Assembly (NCBI GenBank): GCA_016789905.1 | Contig: JAEUQC010000130.1 | Span: 1-64,000 of the forward strand | DNA from: Bryobacterales bacterium | GTDB taxonomy: Bacteria > Acidobacteriota > Terriglobia > Bryobacterales > Bryobacteraceae | DNA: 64,000 nucleotides | Direction of reading: 5' to 3' | Part shown: positions 56,242 through 64,000 of the stretch, piece by piece | How the letters are laid out: each line of letters begins with the position of its first letter | How positions within the stretch are numbered: position 1 is the stretch's first letter | Notes under the pieces: generated by a model | The model's database searches: none | The model's input: only the letters and a program-made list of their open reading frames with translations | Told to the model about the DNA's origin: nothing | Program-made: the position numbers and the translations under genes

Positions 56242-57959
56242 TGGCTGATAACCAATGGCCCGGCTGGGCACAGGAACTTTCGCAGAAGTACTATTCGGGC
56301 GCGTATGTGCAGTTCATTCTGCATGGCAATGTGCATGACCTGGTGCCGCTGCGGCGCAATGGGGCAGTGGATTTCCTGCCGTTGAAGGAGTTCCTGCAGA
56401 AAGGGCTGTTCGGCCAGCGGCAGATTGTGTTCGACTATGACCGCGGCGGCGGGCTGTCGTTCGCGACCAACGATATGCAGGCCGATTTCCGGTCGGCATT
56501 GTCCGGCTACGACGCTTTTCACGGGACCAACTATTCCGGGGGGCTGCCGCGCAATCCCGATGGCGTGATGAACATTCTGGACAACTACCTGCGCCTGCGG
56601 CTGCTGGACAGCCGGAAGATCGCGTTCAGCATTTCGTTCGCGGAGACGGTGGCGCCGGCCGGGGATACGCAAAGCCTGTCGGCGGAGGACCGCAACGCGC
56701 TGGTGATCCTGAAACGCTGGGCGCAGAACCCGACTTTCCTGCGCGGGGATGTGACCATCTGCCTGATCGCGGAAAACATTCTGGAAGTGAATCAGGGCAT
56801 CGTGCAGCATCCGGGTGTCGCGCCTGTGCCGATCGCGCTGCCGGATACAGCAGAGCGGCAGGAGTTTATTGAGTGGCAGTTGGCGCAGACGGCGCTGCCG
56901 GAGGGGTCCGACGTGACGGCGGCGCAATTGGCCGCGTTGACCAGTGGCTTGAAGCGGGTGCAGTTGCAAGGGCTGCTGGCGCATGCGCACCACAACAAGC
57001 AGCCACTGACGGCGAAGGAACTGGGCCGGCGCAAGCGGGAAATGATTGAGGCCGAAAGCGGCGGGATGCTGGAGTTCGTGCAAACGCGGTTCACGCTGGC
57101 GAATGTTTCGGGTTCGGCGGCGGCAAAGCAAATGCTGGCCGACGCGGCGACGGCGATCCGCGCGGGGCGCAGCGACGTGGTGCCAATGGGGTACGTGTTG
57201 TGCGGTCCGGTGGGCACGGGCAAGACGTTTCTGGCGACCTGCTTCGCGGGCGATGTTGGCATTCCGGCGGTGGTGCTGAAGAATTTCCGGTCCATGTGGC
57301 AGGGGCAGACAGAGGCGAATCTGCAGCGGGTGCTGGCGCTGCTGCAGGCGATGAGCCCCATCATGGTGATTGTGGATGAGGCGGACGCGCAACTGGGCGA
57401 CCGGTCATCGAGCGGGGATTCCGGCGTCAGCGGACGTGTGTTCGCGCAGATCGCGCAGTTCATGGGGAATACGGAGAACCGGGGCAAAGTCATCTGGTTT
57501 CTGTTGACCTGCCGGCCGGACCTGTTGCCGGTGGATTTGAAGCGCCAGGGGCGGGCCGAGGAACATTTAGCGCTGTTCTACCCGGACACCGATGAGGACC
57601 GGATGGCCATGCTGCGGGCGATGATGAAGAAGACCGGGATTACGCTTGCGTCGCCAGAGGTGGAGAAGCTGTTTTTGGAGAAGGCGGGATCAATGTCGGG
57701 CGCCGATATCGAGGCGATTCTGGTGCGGGCGAGCATGAAGAGCGCGTTGGAAAGGGAAACGGCCGTGGACGCCGCCGACCTGACGCATGTTTTGGAGGAC
57801 TTCATTCCGCCATCGTATCCGGCCGAGATTGAAATGCAGACGCTGATTGCGGTGAGCGAGTGTACGCGGCGAAGCTTGTTGCCGTTGCAGTACCGAAAGA
57901 TGGAACGGGAGGAGATTGCCTCCCGGCTGGCCGAGCTGCGAATGATGGTAGGGGAGTAG
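56241..57959 (+). CDS. Tandem AAA+ ATPase with degenerate first domain
   Basis: A 572-residue protein. The C-terminal AAA+ domain is complete: Walker A GPVGTGKTF (about residue 325), Walker B IMVIVDEADAQLGD (about 375-385), sensor-1 region WFLLTCRPDLLPVDLKRQGR with the arginine-finger-like Arg pair, and a helical lid (SGADIEAILVRASM). The N-terminal half (ILHGNVHDLVPL...QIVFDYDRGG...LRGDVTICLIAENILEVNQG) has AAA-like strand spacing but no P-loop, resembling the two-domain arrangement of Ycf46-like ATPases. It is a plausible unfoldase or remodeller of the PspA filament. It is coupled to the upstream coiled-coil membrane gene. Confidence 0.85.
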   Translation: MADNQWPGWAQELSQKYYSGAYVQFILHGNVHDLVPLRRNGAVDFLPLKEFLQKGLFGQRQIVFDYDRGGGLSFATNDMQADFRSALSGYDAFHGTNYSGGLPRNPDGVMNILDNYLRLRLLDSRKIAFSISFAETVAPAGDTQSLSAEDRNALVILKRWAQNPTFLRGDVTICLIAENILEVNQGIVQHPGVAPVPIALPDTAERQEFIEWQLAQTALPEGSDVTAAQLAALTSGLKRVQLQGLLAHAHHNKQPLTAKELGRRKREMIEAESGGMLEFVQTRFTLANVSGSAAAKQMLADAATAIRAGRSDVVPMGYVLCGPVGTGKTFLATCFAGDVGIPAVVLKNFRSMWQGQTEANLQRVLALLQAMSPIMVIVDEADAQLGDRSSSGDSGVSGRVFAQIAQFMGNTENRGKVIWFLLTCRPDLLPVDLKRQGRAEEHLALFYPDTDEDRMAMLRAMMKKTGITLASPEVEKLFLEKAGSMSGADIEAILVRASMKSALERETAVDAADLTHVLEDFIPPSYPAEIEMQTLIAVSECTRRSLLPLQYRKMEREEIASRLAELRMMVGE

Positions 57960-57965
57960 GGTCCA

Positions 57966-58412
57966 GTGTTCGCGCGGGCGCTGCTCGCGTTTCTCGCCTT
58001 GCCTGGTGTGGTGGCGTTCCTAGTGCCGTGGTTGATTCGGCGTGGTGAGCCGTTGCGGCACGCCGGCGGGTTGGTGTTGCTGGGGTTGGGCGGTTTGGCG
58101 CTGGGGTGGTGCGTGCTTGATTTTTACGTGATGGGCAAGGGGACGCTGGCGCCGTGGGCGCCGCCACGGCAGTTGGTGGAGAGCGGATTGTACCGGTATT
58201 CGCGGAATCCGATGTATGTCGCGGTGACGCTGATTCTATTGGGTTGGGCGATGAGCTATGCGTCGCTGGCGCTGTTGGCGTATGCGGGTGCGGTGGCGGC
58301 GGCATTCGTGTGCCGCGTGGTGTGGGGAGAGGAGCCGTGGCTGGCGCGGACGCATGGGGAGCGGTGGGAAGCCTATCGAAAACGAGTGCCGCGGTGGATA
58401 CTGTTCCTATGA
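57966..58412 (+). CDS. ICMT-like membrane methyltransferase
   Basis: A 148-residue integral membrane protein, GTG start at 57966. Four hydrophobic segments and the family's C-terminal signature are present: LVESGLYRYSRNPMYVAVTL near 75-95 and GEEPWLARTHGERWEAYRKR near 120-140, the SAM-binding ending of isoprenylcysteine carboxyl methyltransferase/phospholipid methyltransferase-like proteins. Bacterial substrates are undefined. It starts 6 bases after the AAA+ gene and overlaps the next gene (ATGA), so it may belong to the same operon. Confidence 0.82.
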   Translation: MFARALLAFLALPGVVAFLVPWLIRRGEPLRHAGGLVLLGLGGLALGWCVLDFYVMGKGTLAPWAPPRQLVESGLYRYSRNPMYVAVTLILLGWAMSYASLALLAYAGAVAAAFVCRVVWGEEPWLARTHGERWEAYRKRVPRWILFL

Positions 58413-59707
58413 GATTGCTCTGCGGGGTTGTGCTGCTGATTGGTTCTTGTTGCCTGGCCCAGAGCCGGGACACGTTCGACGTTTTTTCGTTCGCGGTGCC
58501 AAAGGGCTGGACGGTGGAGAAGTCGGATGCGTCGGTGGCGCTGAAGAAGGACAACGGGCGGCAGTACTGCAATAGCTGGATATTCAGGCCGCGGGCCAGC
58601 GCGGGAAACCATCAGGCGGAATTCGAAGCCGACTGGCGGACGCACGCGGCCAAGCACGGGTTGGCACGGCCGGAGAAGGTGAACACCATTCGGCAGGATG
58701 GATGGGAGATCACATCGGGCGGGGGAAGCGCGTCGTTTAAGGGGCAGCGGTTTGTCATCTCGGTGATTACGAAGACGGGGCGGGGGGTGAGCTATACGGT
58801 GTTGCACTATCTGAACGACCCGTCGTTTATTGAGGACACAATCGCGCTGACGAATTCGATTGCGATGGCGGAGGCGCCGGCCAGCGTTCCAGCGGTTGCG
58901 ACCGGCGGAATGCGGATGGCGAAGTTCAACACGAATTTCGACGACGGGTGGGCGGCGACGCCGTTGGCGGAGTACGTGCAGGTGACGCGGGTGGGAATGG
59001 AGGTGCGGCTTTACTATGTGAACGACGGGTTGGAGAAGCGGCGCGGGAATACGGTGGGCCCGCCCGAGTTCTACTGGTCGCAAATCGTGGAGGCGGCGTT
59101 CCGGACCGCGCGGCCGGTGAAATATGAGGGGGTGAACTATCCGCCCATCTATTTCATGGAAGGCGCGGCGGCGGATAAGCGGACGGGGCAGGCCTGCTAT
59201 GTGGGGATGAAGGTGATCTATGAGGGTGGGGCGCGCGTAGTGGTGGCGGTGGCGCCGAACCAGGCCGCGTTCCGGCAGCGATTCGCGCAGCCGAATGACA
59301 TGGACCGGATGCTGGTTTATAACAAGTTCGCCGTGACAGCGCGGGACATGGCTGGCACGTGGGTACGGAACGCGGGCGGGGGTGTGGAATACTACAACGC
59401 CTACACGGGGAACTACGCGGGGATGAGTGCGAATTCGACTTCGGATGAGTTCGTATTTCGGGAAGACGGGAGCTACCAGAGCACGCACCGGTATGCGAAC
59501 ACGAACAACGGGGCGACGCAGTTCAGCGGGTTGGACTACAAGGGGCGGTACACGGTGAGCGATTGGGAGGTGTTGGCGACGAACCGGGTGGACGGGAAGG
59601 CGAAGAAGTTCTGGGCGCGGCTGGAGGCGATCCAGAACGGGTATCTGCTGATACTGACCGATAGCGAATATGAGCGGCTGCAGTACGTGCTGTACCGGCG
59701 GCGGTAA
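58409..59707 (+). CDS. Secreted hypothetical protein
   Basis: A 432-residue protein started at ATG 58409, which overlaps the ICMT-like stop. A signal peptide (RLLCGVVLLIGSCCLAQ) precedes three parts: residues 25-150 with an amphipathic PsbP/MOG1-like pattern (FDVFSFAVPKGWTVEKSD, YTVLHYLNDPSFIEDTIALT), 165-300 with WSQIVEAAFRTA and YFMEGAA segments, and 310-432 a lipocalin-like region (MAGTWVRNAGGGVEY, EFVFREDGSYQSTHRY, KGRYTVSDWEVLA). I recognise no characterised family. It is the last gene of the co-directional run from 50636. Confidence 0.7.
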   Translation: MRLLCGVVLLIGSCCLAQSRDTFDVFSFAVPKGWTVEKSDASVALKKDNGRQYCNSWIFRPRASAGNHQAEFEADWRTHAAKHGLARPEKVNTIRQDGWEITSGGGSASFKGQRFVISVITKTGRGVSYTVLHYLNDPSFIEDTIALTNSIAMAEAPASVPAVATGGMRMAKFNTNFDDGWAATPLAEYVQVTRVGMEVRLYYVNDGLEKRRGNTVGPPEFYWSQIVEAAFRTARPVKYEGVNYPPIYFMEGAAADKRTGQACYVGMKVIYEGGARVVVAVAPNQAAFRQRFAQPNDMDRMLVYNKFAVTARDMAGTWVRNAGGGVEYYNAYTGNYAGMSANSTSDEFVFREDGSYQSTHRYANTNNGATQFSGLDYKGRYTVSDWEVLATNRVDGKAKKFWARLEAIQNGYLLILTDSEYERLQYVLYRRR

Positions 59708-59796
59708 CGCGGGAGCGATGCAGAGAACTAGCGGCAGCATCGGGCCGTCTTTGTATAGACGTCTTCAAGCCCAGGAAATAGCGGGCCGAGCGAGTG

Positions 59797-61134
59797 CTAT
59801 GGCACCAGCACGAATTCTTTGAGCTGGTAGCAGGCAGACCCCTGTTTTGCTCGCAACGTGAATTCGTAAATGCCTGCTGTCAACTCGTCCTCCCATGTTC
59901 CGTCTTTGCTGTTCCCTTCGCGGACTACTCGTCCATCCCGGCGAACTTCGACAAACGCGTTCGAGGGTGGTGCCCAATGAATGCGGATTCTAGAGTCATT
60001 CCTAACCGGTGTGCCGGACAGCTCAAGGCTGTCGGTGCATCGCGGCGGGTCACGACGGACGGACTCCGATGCGACCACCGTATCCGCCACCCGACTAACC
60101 GCTGCAAGGAACTCCGCGTCCGAGACAAAGGGAACATCAGGCTGCTCTCGGCTGCCAGGGAGGAGATTGGCGCGCTCCGGGCGAACGAATACCGCGAAAA
60201 TCTTGAACTCCAAGGGCAGCGGTTTGTCCATTGTAGTCGCGTCCTTGTTGCCGAATCGCAATTCGGATGCGCTCCAGTAGCCGAATCGATGCCGGTCGAT
60301 TTCGGTCAAATCTCGCCAGTACTTGTGATGCCCGTCTTCGGGTTTCACGTACAAAACGAGCGATAAATTTTGATCTCGTTTTGGGAAGACGCCGGAGACT
60401 GGGGCTTCGTGAGACCGGATCACGTGCGGAGCCAATAGTAGGGGCTCGGGGGGAAGGAGTGCCTGGCTCCCGAGATAACCGCACACTAGCGACACGATGG
60501 ATAGCGCGAACCAATACCGGCGCTCGTGCCGTCGAAGACCGTGCCGGAAGTTCTGCCAAAAGCTGAATCCTGATGTGTCTTCGCCATCGCTCGCGCCACC
60601 TTCATCTTCGGGCTCGCTGTTGTCTATTACTCGCCCTGCGTCCCCGTTTGCCCGGCTCTCATCCGGACGAATCAGTTGGCTCGGCGCTGTCCGGTGCAAG
60701 TAACAGACAAGTGCCGCTATCCTAGGGCGGGATTCCGGGCTAAGGTTCTCGCCTTCTTTCTCGTGTAGCCGGGCGAATTCCTCCTCGCACAGTGCCGTTG
60801 CCTTGCTCGCCCAGTGTAAATCGAGTATCAAATCCAGATCGGAGTCCGAACCGATTCCGTGTTTGAGCCGGAGTTCCTGGAATCTCTTTTCCAACGGACG
60901 CGAATAGATGTCCAAAAGCCGTCCGAGATACTCGACACTTTGGACTTGACTGAACGCTTTCTTGGAATCCTCAAACCTATCAAGTTTTGTCGTGTCTACT
61001 TCAGTGTCCTCAGCGGCCCTGGAATACACCGGAGGGAAGTTTCGCCAACGATGAGCCCGCAGCACCCTCACAACCTCCTTCTTGCTGAGGTTGGCGAGCT
61101 TTCGAATACGTTCCAGGGGATTCGAGCACTCCAT
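59797..61134 (-). CDS. Hypothetical single-pass membrane protein
   Basis: A 445-residue protein with a cytoplasmic N-terminal half containing NPLERIRKLANLSKKEVVRV (HTH-like) and an acidic linker, one membrane segment at about 210-232 (YWFALSIVSLVCGYLGSQALL), and a C-terminal extracytoplasmic half (SLVLYVKPEDGHHKYWRDLT, then LEFKIFAVFVRPERANLLPG, and near the C-terminus a beta-sandwich-like AGIYEFTLRAKQGSACYQLK). The architecture resembles a membrane-bound regulator or sensor, but I know no family. GC content is lower than in the flanking genes. It is monocistronic. Confidence 0.7.
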   Translation of the reverse strand: MECSNPLERIRKLANLSKKEVVRVLRAHRWRNFPPVYSRAAEDTEVDTTKLDRFEDSKKAFSQVQSVEYLGRLLDIYSRPLEKRFQELRLKHGIGSDSDLDLILDLHWASKATALCEEEFARLHEKEGENLSPESRPRIAALVCYLHRTAPSQLIRPDESRANGDAGRVIDNSEPEDEGGASDGEDTSGFSFWQNFRHGLRRHERRYWFALSIVSLVCGYLGSQALLPPEPLLLAPHVIRSHEAPVSGVFPKRDQNLSLVLYVKPEDGHHKYWRDLTEIDRHRFGYWSASELRFGNKDATTMDKPLPLEFKIFAVFVRPERANLLPGSREQPDVPFVSDAEFLAAVSRVADTVVASESVRRDPPRCTDSLELSGTPVRNDSRIRIHWAPPSNAFVEVRRDGRVVREGNSKDGTWEDELTAGIYEFTLRAKQGSACYQLKEFVLVP

Positions 61135-61278
61135 ATTGTCCAGCTTGGCTGCTTACAATATCACAACCGAGGCCGGAGAATGCTTTGCATGGTAACGCCC
61201 GGACAAGAGCTTCGCCTTTCGTGCCGGGGGAAGCGTCTGAGGATCCCTAACTCGCTGGTGTGGAGTGGCAAGAGTAGC

Positions 61279-61332
61279 GGGGGACATGGGGGGGACACGT
61301 CGAGAACATGCAAAAAGTCTGGACTTGTCCCC
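61279..61332. repeat. REP-like GGGGACA...TGTCCCC element
   Basis: Tandem GGGGGACA and GGGGACA (61291-61297) on the left and TGTCCCC (61326-61332) on the right form an inverted repeat, with CGTCGAGAACATGC and AAAAAGTCTGGACT between them. This resembles, from memory, the REP-like repeats associated with REP-type tyrosine (Y1) transposases, but no such transposase is in the window. The surrounding gap (61135-61451) has no gene I can support and contains the promoter region of the next gene. Confidence 0.45.
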
Positions 61333-61451
61333 TGGAAAAGCGCCGGCGCCCAATTTACTCTGACTGGGTATTCGTCGTGGAACTGGTTTCGCCAGCATCT
61401 TCCTCGGGGCGTCCAACTGGAACCATTTACATCCACAGAGGAGACCATCGA

Positions 61452-64000
61452 ATGTTTGTCAGAAAACTGCTGCTCCTAATTGGCTGCGGGGGCGTACTGG
61501 GAGCACAATGTTCGCATCAGTTTAACGACACACAGGAAACGATCCGCGTGTCAAATGGCACCATTGAGCTGGTGCTCGCCAGGGCGAATGGCGCGATTCA
61601 GTCAATCACGCACCTAGCGACTGGAACAAGCCCGATTCGAGGTCAACGCGGGTCCTTGCTGTGGGGGCTGCTATTTAAGGATTCCGGGCGTGAGTTTCTT
61701 GGAAGCTCCGCCTACTCATCCACCGGACCGAACCGGTTTTCCTATACCTGGCAGGCGCCGGCGCTGCGGCTTAGCTACGATGGGGATCCGGCTGCCGCCA
61801 ACCGCGTATCGGCTCGATTGACCATCACCATCCCGTGCGGAAACTACTTCGATATCGACATGCAGTTGACGAACAATTGGGGCCAACTGCTGGAAGTGCG
61901 GATTCCTTCCGAACTGGTCTTTCGCCGCGCAGAGATCACGGACGCGATACTGCCGGCTCTGCTTCCTGGAGTTCGTCTTGCCGCGAGCTATTTTTTGCAG
62001 GACGTAAACTACGCGCAGGAATACCCGAGCAAGGACTTTTGGGCCGACTACTACTGGCTTCAATCTAATCGGACTTCGATTTCCGTCTACACACTCCAAC
62101 CGCAAAACGTCCGGCACGCGAAAGTCGGTTTCCTAAATGATGATCGGGACCGTTCGCAGATTTACGCGTTGCACAATTTTTATGCCGACGCCAAATCGGG
62201 TGAATCCGATTCCCTTCCCACCGTCCGGATTAGAATAGGGGACTCTATTACGCAATCGATCGATTCACTGCGAATCGACAGCGGATTGGCGACCGCACCC
62301 ACGGTCGCCGAAAAGGCAGGTTCAGAACTTGAAAAATGGATAGCTTCACCGTTTTCCAAGTTTGACATGGTGCATTTGGGCAAATCTTTCAAAGAGGCCG
62401 GCACTTCGTTTACCCGCTTGCCCCCTGGGCAAACGGTGCATATCGTTAGTACAAACGAAGGGGGCTTCGACAGGAATAACTGGGACCCTCTTCCACCTGC
62501 GCAGCAGTTGGGTTCCATCACGGAACTGAGATCCCTTGTGGACAACGGGTACCGGTTCGGACTTCGATTCAACGCTTACATGAACAATGTCTGGACGGAT
62601 CTGAATACGCCCACACTAAAGAACTTGCCCGCGGGATTGAAATTGGAGGACATCGCGGTGCTCGACTCCAGCGGCCGCCCGATTTCGCGGGAGTACAACG
62701 GGATCCTGGGAGTCTTCCCTGACCCCTGCAAGTCGTTTGTCGGCGACCGAAACCGCCGGAACCTTGCGGAGCTTCGGTCACTTGGATTCAAAGAGTTTCT
62801 GCTGGATCAGGTTGGCTCGGTCGGGATTCCACGAAAACAATACCTGAACTGCTGGTTGCAGATACTTTCTCTGCAGCCACAGGGTAGCCGCTACGACACC
62901 GAGGACGGGACTCTCCCTCTGACCTGGAGGTTCGTTGGCTACCACGGCTCGCTGCTTCCGTCAGCGCCAACCCTCACCACGGCCGATCAGGCGTTGCGCG
63001 CCGCCGACGGCGTCTTCGGTGTTGGCCAAACGACGATGTACCCGCTGGCACAACTTCTTCTGGGTCAGTCCGTTCTTTTCTACCAGCACGATCTGAATCC
63101 AAACTCCTTCACGCACAGCGTCGCCGTCTTAACGTTCAACGCCGCTACAGGTACAAATCTCAGCTACATTCCGCCCGGACTGAGAGACGGACCACAAGAC
63201 GAATCGTGGTCGTCCGTCGTAGAAACGTTTCAGCGTCGCGTGTTCGCAAGGCTCGCCGGCAGGCGGATGACGGCCTTCAATTCCCTCCCCTCGCAAGCGA
63301 CGGAGTCGACGTGGCCCGGGATGACGGTCTATGCAAACTGGAATTCGAGTTCGCCGCTGGTTCGGGACACAGCGACAATCGCACCAGGTGGGTTTCTCGC
63401 GACTTCCACCGATGGGTCCCTTGTTGCCGGTGCGCTCTCGGCGTACAACGGCAACGCGCTCACCGCCGGTGCGCACTTGCTGATTGTCGAACGTTCGCCA
63501 TGTGCGACGGTGCTTTGGCATCCACTCGGGCCCGATACGCCTGTGTTCCTGACGCCGCCAGACGCACGGCCGGGGCAGTTGCTTGCGTTGCGGGCGATCG
63601 ACGAGGACGGCTACCAGATTGGGGGCGACATCCCCCTTGCAATGGAAGGGAGGCTTGTCCGCGTGAACGCGGAACGGACACGCGGCGGGAAACGGGTGGG
63701 CCGGTATGAACTTACCTATGGACCGGCGCTGAGTGCCCTCGTAAACAACGCCAGCTATTTGGAACCACTAGCGCCAGGAATGCTCGCCGCTGCGTTCGGT
63801 GCCCGCTTGGAAGGCGCCGTATCCCAAGCGCGCGTTGGCGGGTTACCGGCTTCCGTTCTTTACACAACGATGGCGCAATCCGCGTTTAGTATCCCATTCG
63901 CCATGGACCAGTTCACCCGGAGTCAGGCGGAATTCGTGACGGGCGGCTGCTCGACCGGTTTGGCCACGGTGCGGCTTGTGCCGTCGGCGCCAGGAATCTT
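61452..64000 (+). CDS. Large secreted DUF6259-like glycosidase candidate with TIGR03437-type domain (3' partial)
   Basis: An open frame of about 849 codons from ATG 61452 to the window end. A signal peptide (FVRKLLLLIGCGGVLGA) is followed by an N-terminal beta domain with IRVSNGTIELVLARANGAIQ, a beta-sandwich core, and a TIM-barrel-like segment LGVFPDPCKSFVGDRNRRNL then AELRSLGFKEFLLDQVGSVG, typical of DUF6259-type putative glycoside hydrolases. From about residue 750, ALSALVNNASYLEPLAPGML then AAAFGARL begins a Solibacter TIGR03437 domain that is cut by the window end. No catalytic residues can be assigned with certainty. Role: probably carbohydrate degradation outside the inner membrane. 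Confidence 0.72.
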   Translation, partial: MFVRKLLLLIGCGGVLGAQCSHQFNDTQETIRVSNGTIELVLARANGAIQSITHLATGTSPIRGQRGSLLWGLLFKDSGREFLGSSAYSSTGPNRFSYTWQAPALRLSYDGDPAAANRVSARLTITIPCGNYFDIDMQLTNNWGQLLEVRIPSELVFRRAEITDAILPALLPGVRLAASYFLQDVNYAQEYPSKDFWADYYWLQSNRTSISVYTLQPQNVRHAKVGFLNDDRDRSQIYALHNFYADAKSGESDSLPTVRIRIGDSITQSIDSLRIDSGLATAPTVAEKAGSELEKWIASPFSKFDMVHLGKSFKEAGTSFTRLPPGQTVHIVSTNEGGFDRNNWDPLPPAQQLGSITELRSLVDNGYRFGLRFNAYMNNVWTDLNTPTLKNLPAGLKLEDIAVLDSSGRPISREYNGILGVFPDPCKSFVGDRNRRNLAELRSLGFKEFLLDQVGSVGIPRKQYLNCWLQILSLQPQGSRYDTEDGTLPLTWRFVGYHGSLLPSAPTLTTADQALRAADGVFGVGQTTMYPLAQLLLGQSVLFYQHDLNPNSFTHSVAVLTFNAATGTNLSYIPPGLRDGPQDESWSSVVETFQRRVFARLAGRRMTAFNSLPSQATESTWPGMTVYANWNSSSPLVRDTATIAPGGFLATSTDGSLVAGALSAYNGNALTAGAHLLIVERSPCATVLWHPLGPDTPVFLTPPDARPGQLLALRAIDEDGYQIGGDIPLAMEGRLVRVNAERTRGGKRVGRYELTYGPALSALVNNASYLEPLAPGMLAAAFGARLEGAVSQARVGGLPASVLYTTMAQSAFSIPFAMDQFTRSQAEFVTGGCSTGLATVRLVPSAPGI

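Noticed and set aside
55953..57392. A 479-residue minus-strand frame opposite the AAA+ gene
   Set aside because: His/Arg/Gln-rich composition and no motifs, while the + strand has Walker A, Walker B and sensor motifs in order.
1..64000. CRISPR arrays, rRNA genes and riboswitches
   Set aside because: I looked for regularly spaced repeats and for conserved rRNA and riboswitch blocks and saw none.

Overview
The window looks like a chromosomal segment of a high-GC acidobacterium, most likely of the Bryobacterales/Solibacter type. I infer this from genes typical of that group: a PadR regulator followed by an ADOP-type ABC permease (12.2-15.1 kb), a very long TonB-dependent receptor with an N-terminal carboxypeptidase-regulatory-like domain followed by a TPR protein (34.5-39.2 kb), Solibacter-type TIGR03437 domains in large secreted proteins (31.4-34.3 kb and 61.5 kb to the end), and many exported enolase-superfamily and Gfo/Idh/MocA enzymes. 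There is no rRNA, CRISPR array or dnaA region. One tRNA gene (Glu, UUC) is present.

Layout. 0-3.4 kb is accessory: an HTTM membrane protein with its partner, then decayed sequence (an IS4-type transposase remnant, a broken hypothetical gene and a terminase-like remnant). 3.5-12 kb carries metabolic genes: CotH kinase, cytochrome P460, zinc alcohol dehydrogenase, MFS transporter, Gfo/Idh/MocA oxidoreductase, serine hydrolase, enolase-superfamily enzyme. 12-15.1 kb is PadR-ADOP with a palindromic operator candidate. 15.2-17.7 kb is a graveyard: two group II intron pieces joined 3' end to 5' end, a winged-helix plus DDE transposase element, and a truncated AAA ATPase gene. 17.7-24 kb is housekeeping: YihY, M28 peptidase, then psd-pssA-Usg-like-lptE-holA. 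24-34 kb is catabolic and secreted: LamG protein, two small paralogous secreted proteins, a pentaheme cytochrome, two MFS/enolase-superfamily neighbourhoods, bestrophin, a DapA-family/rhamnonate-dehydratase pair and a large gluzincin-like metallopeptidase. 34.5-39.2 kb is the TonB receptor and TPR gene, separated by a strong terminator that lies inside the putative start of the TPR gene. 39-50.5 kb is mixed housekeeping: purH, an orphan antitoxin, lytic transglycosylase, cysteine hydrolase, tRNA-Glu, cytochrome c, bcp, mutS2, NUDIX, SMP-30, rpsT.

The most interesting locus is a tight co-directional operon from 50.6 to about 59.7 kb: a coiled-coil protein, a PspA/IM30 (ESCRT-III-like) protein, a membrane-anchored ABC solute-binding protein fused to an OmpA peptidoglycan-binding domain, an ABC permease and ATPase, a second membrane coiled-coil protein and a tandem AAA+ ATPase whose first domain lacks a Walker A motif, followed by an ICMT-like methyltransferase and a secreted protein. 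This looks like an envelope-stress or membrane-remodelling machine pairing an ESCRT-III homologue with its own AAA+ ATPase and a wall-tethered ABC transporter.

By eye the + strand is C-rich over about 2-9 kb and G-rich over most of 20-60 kb, so a strand-composition switch lies inside the window.
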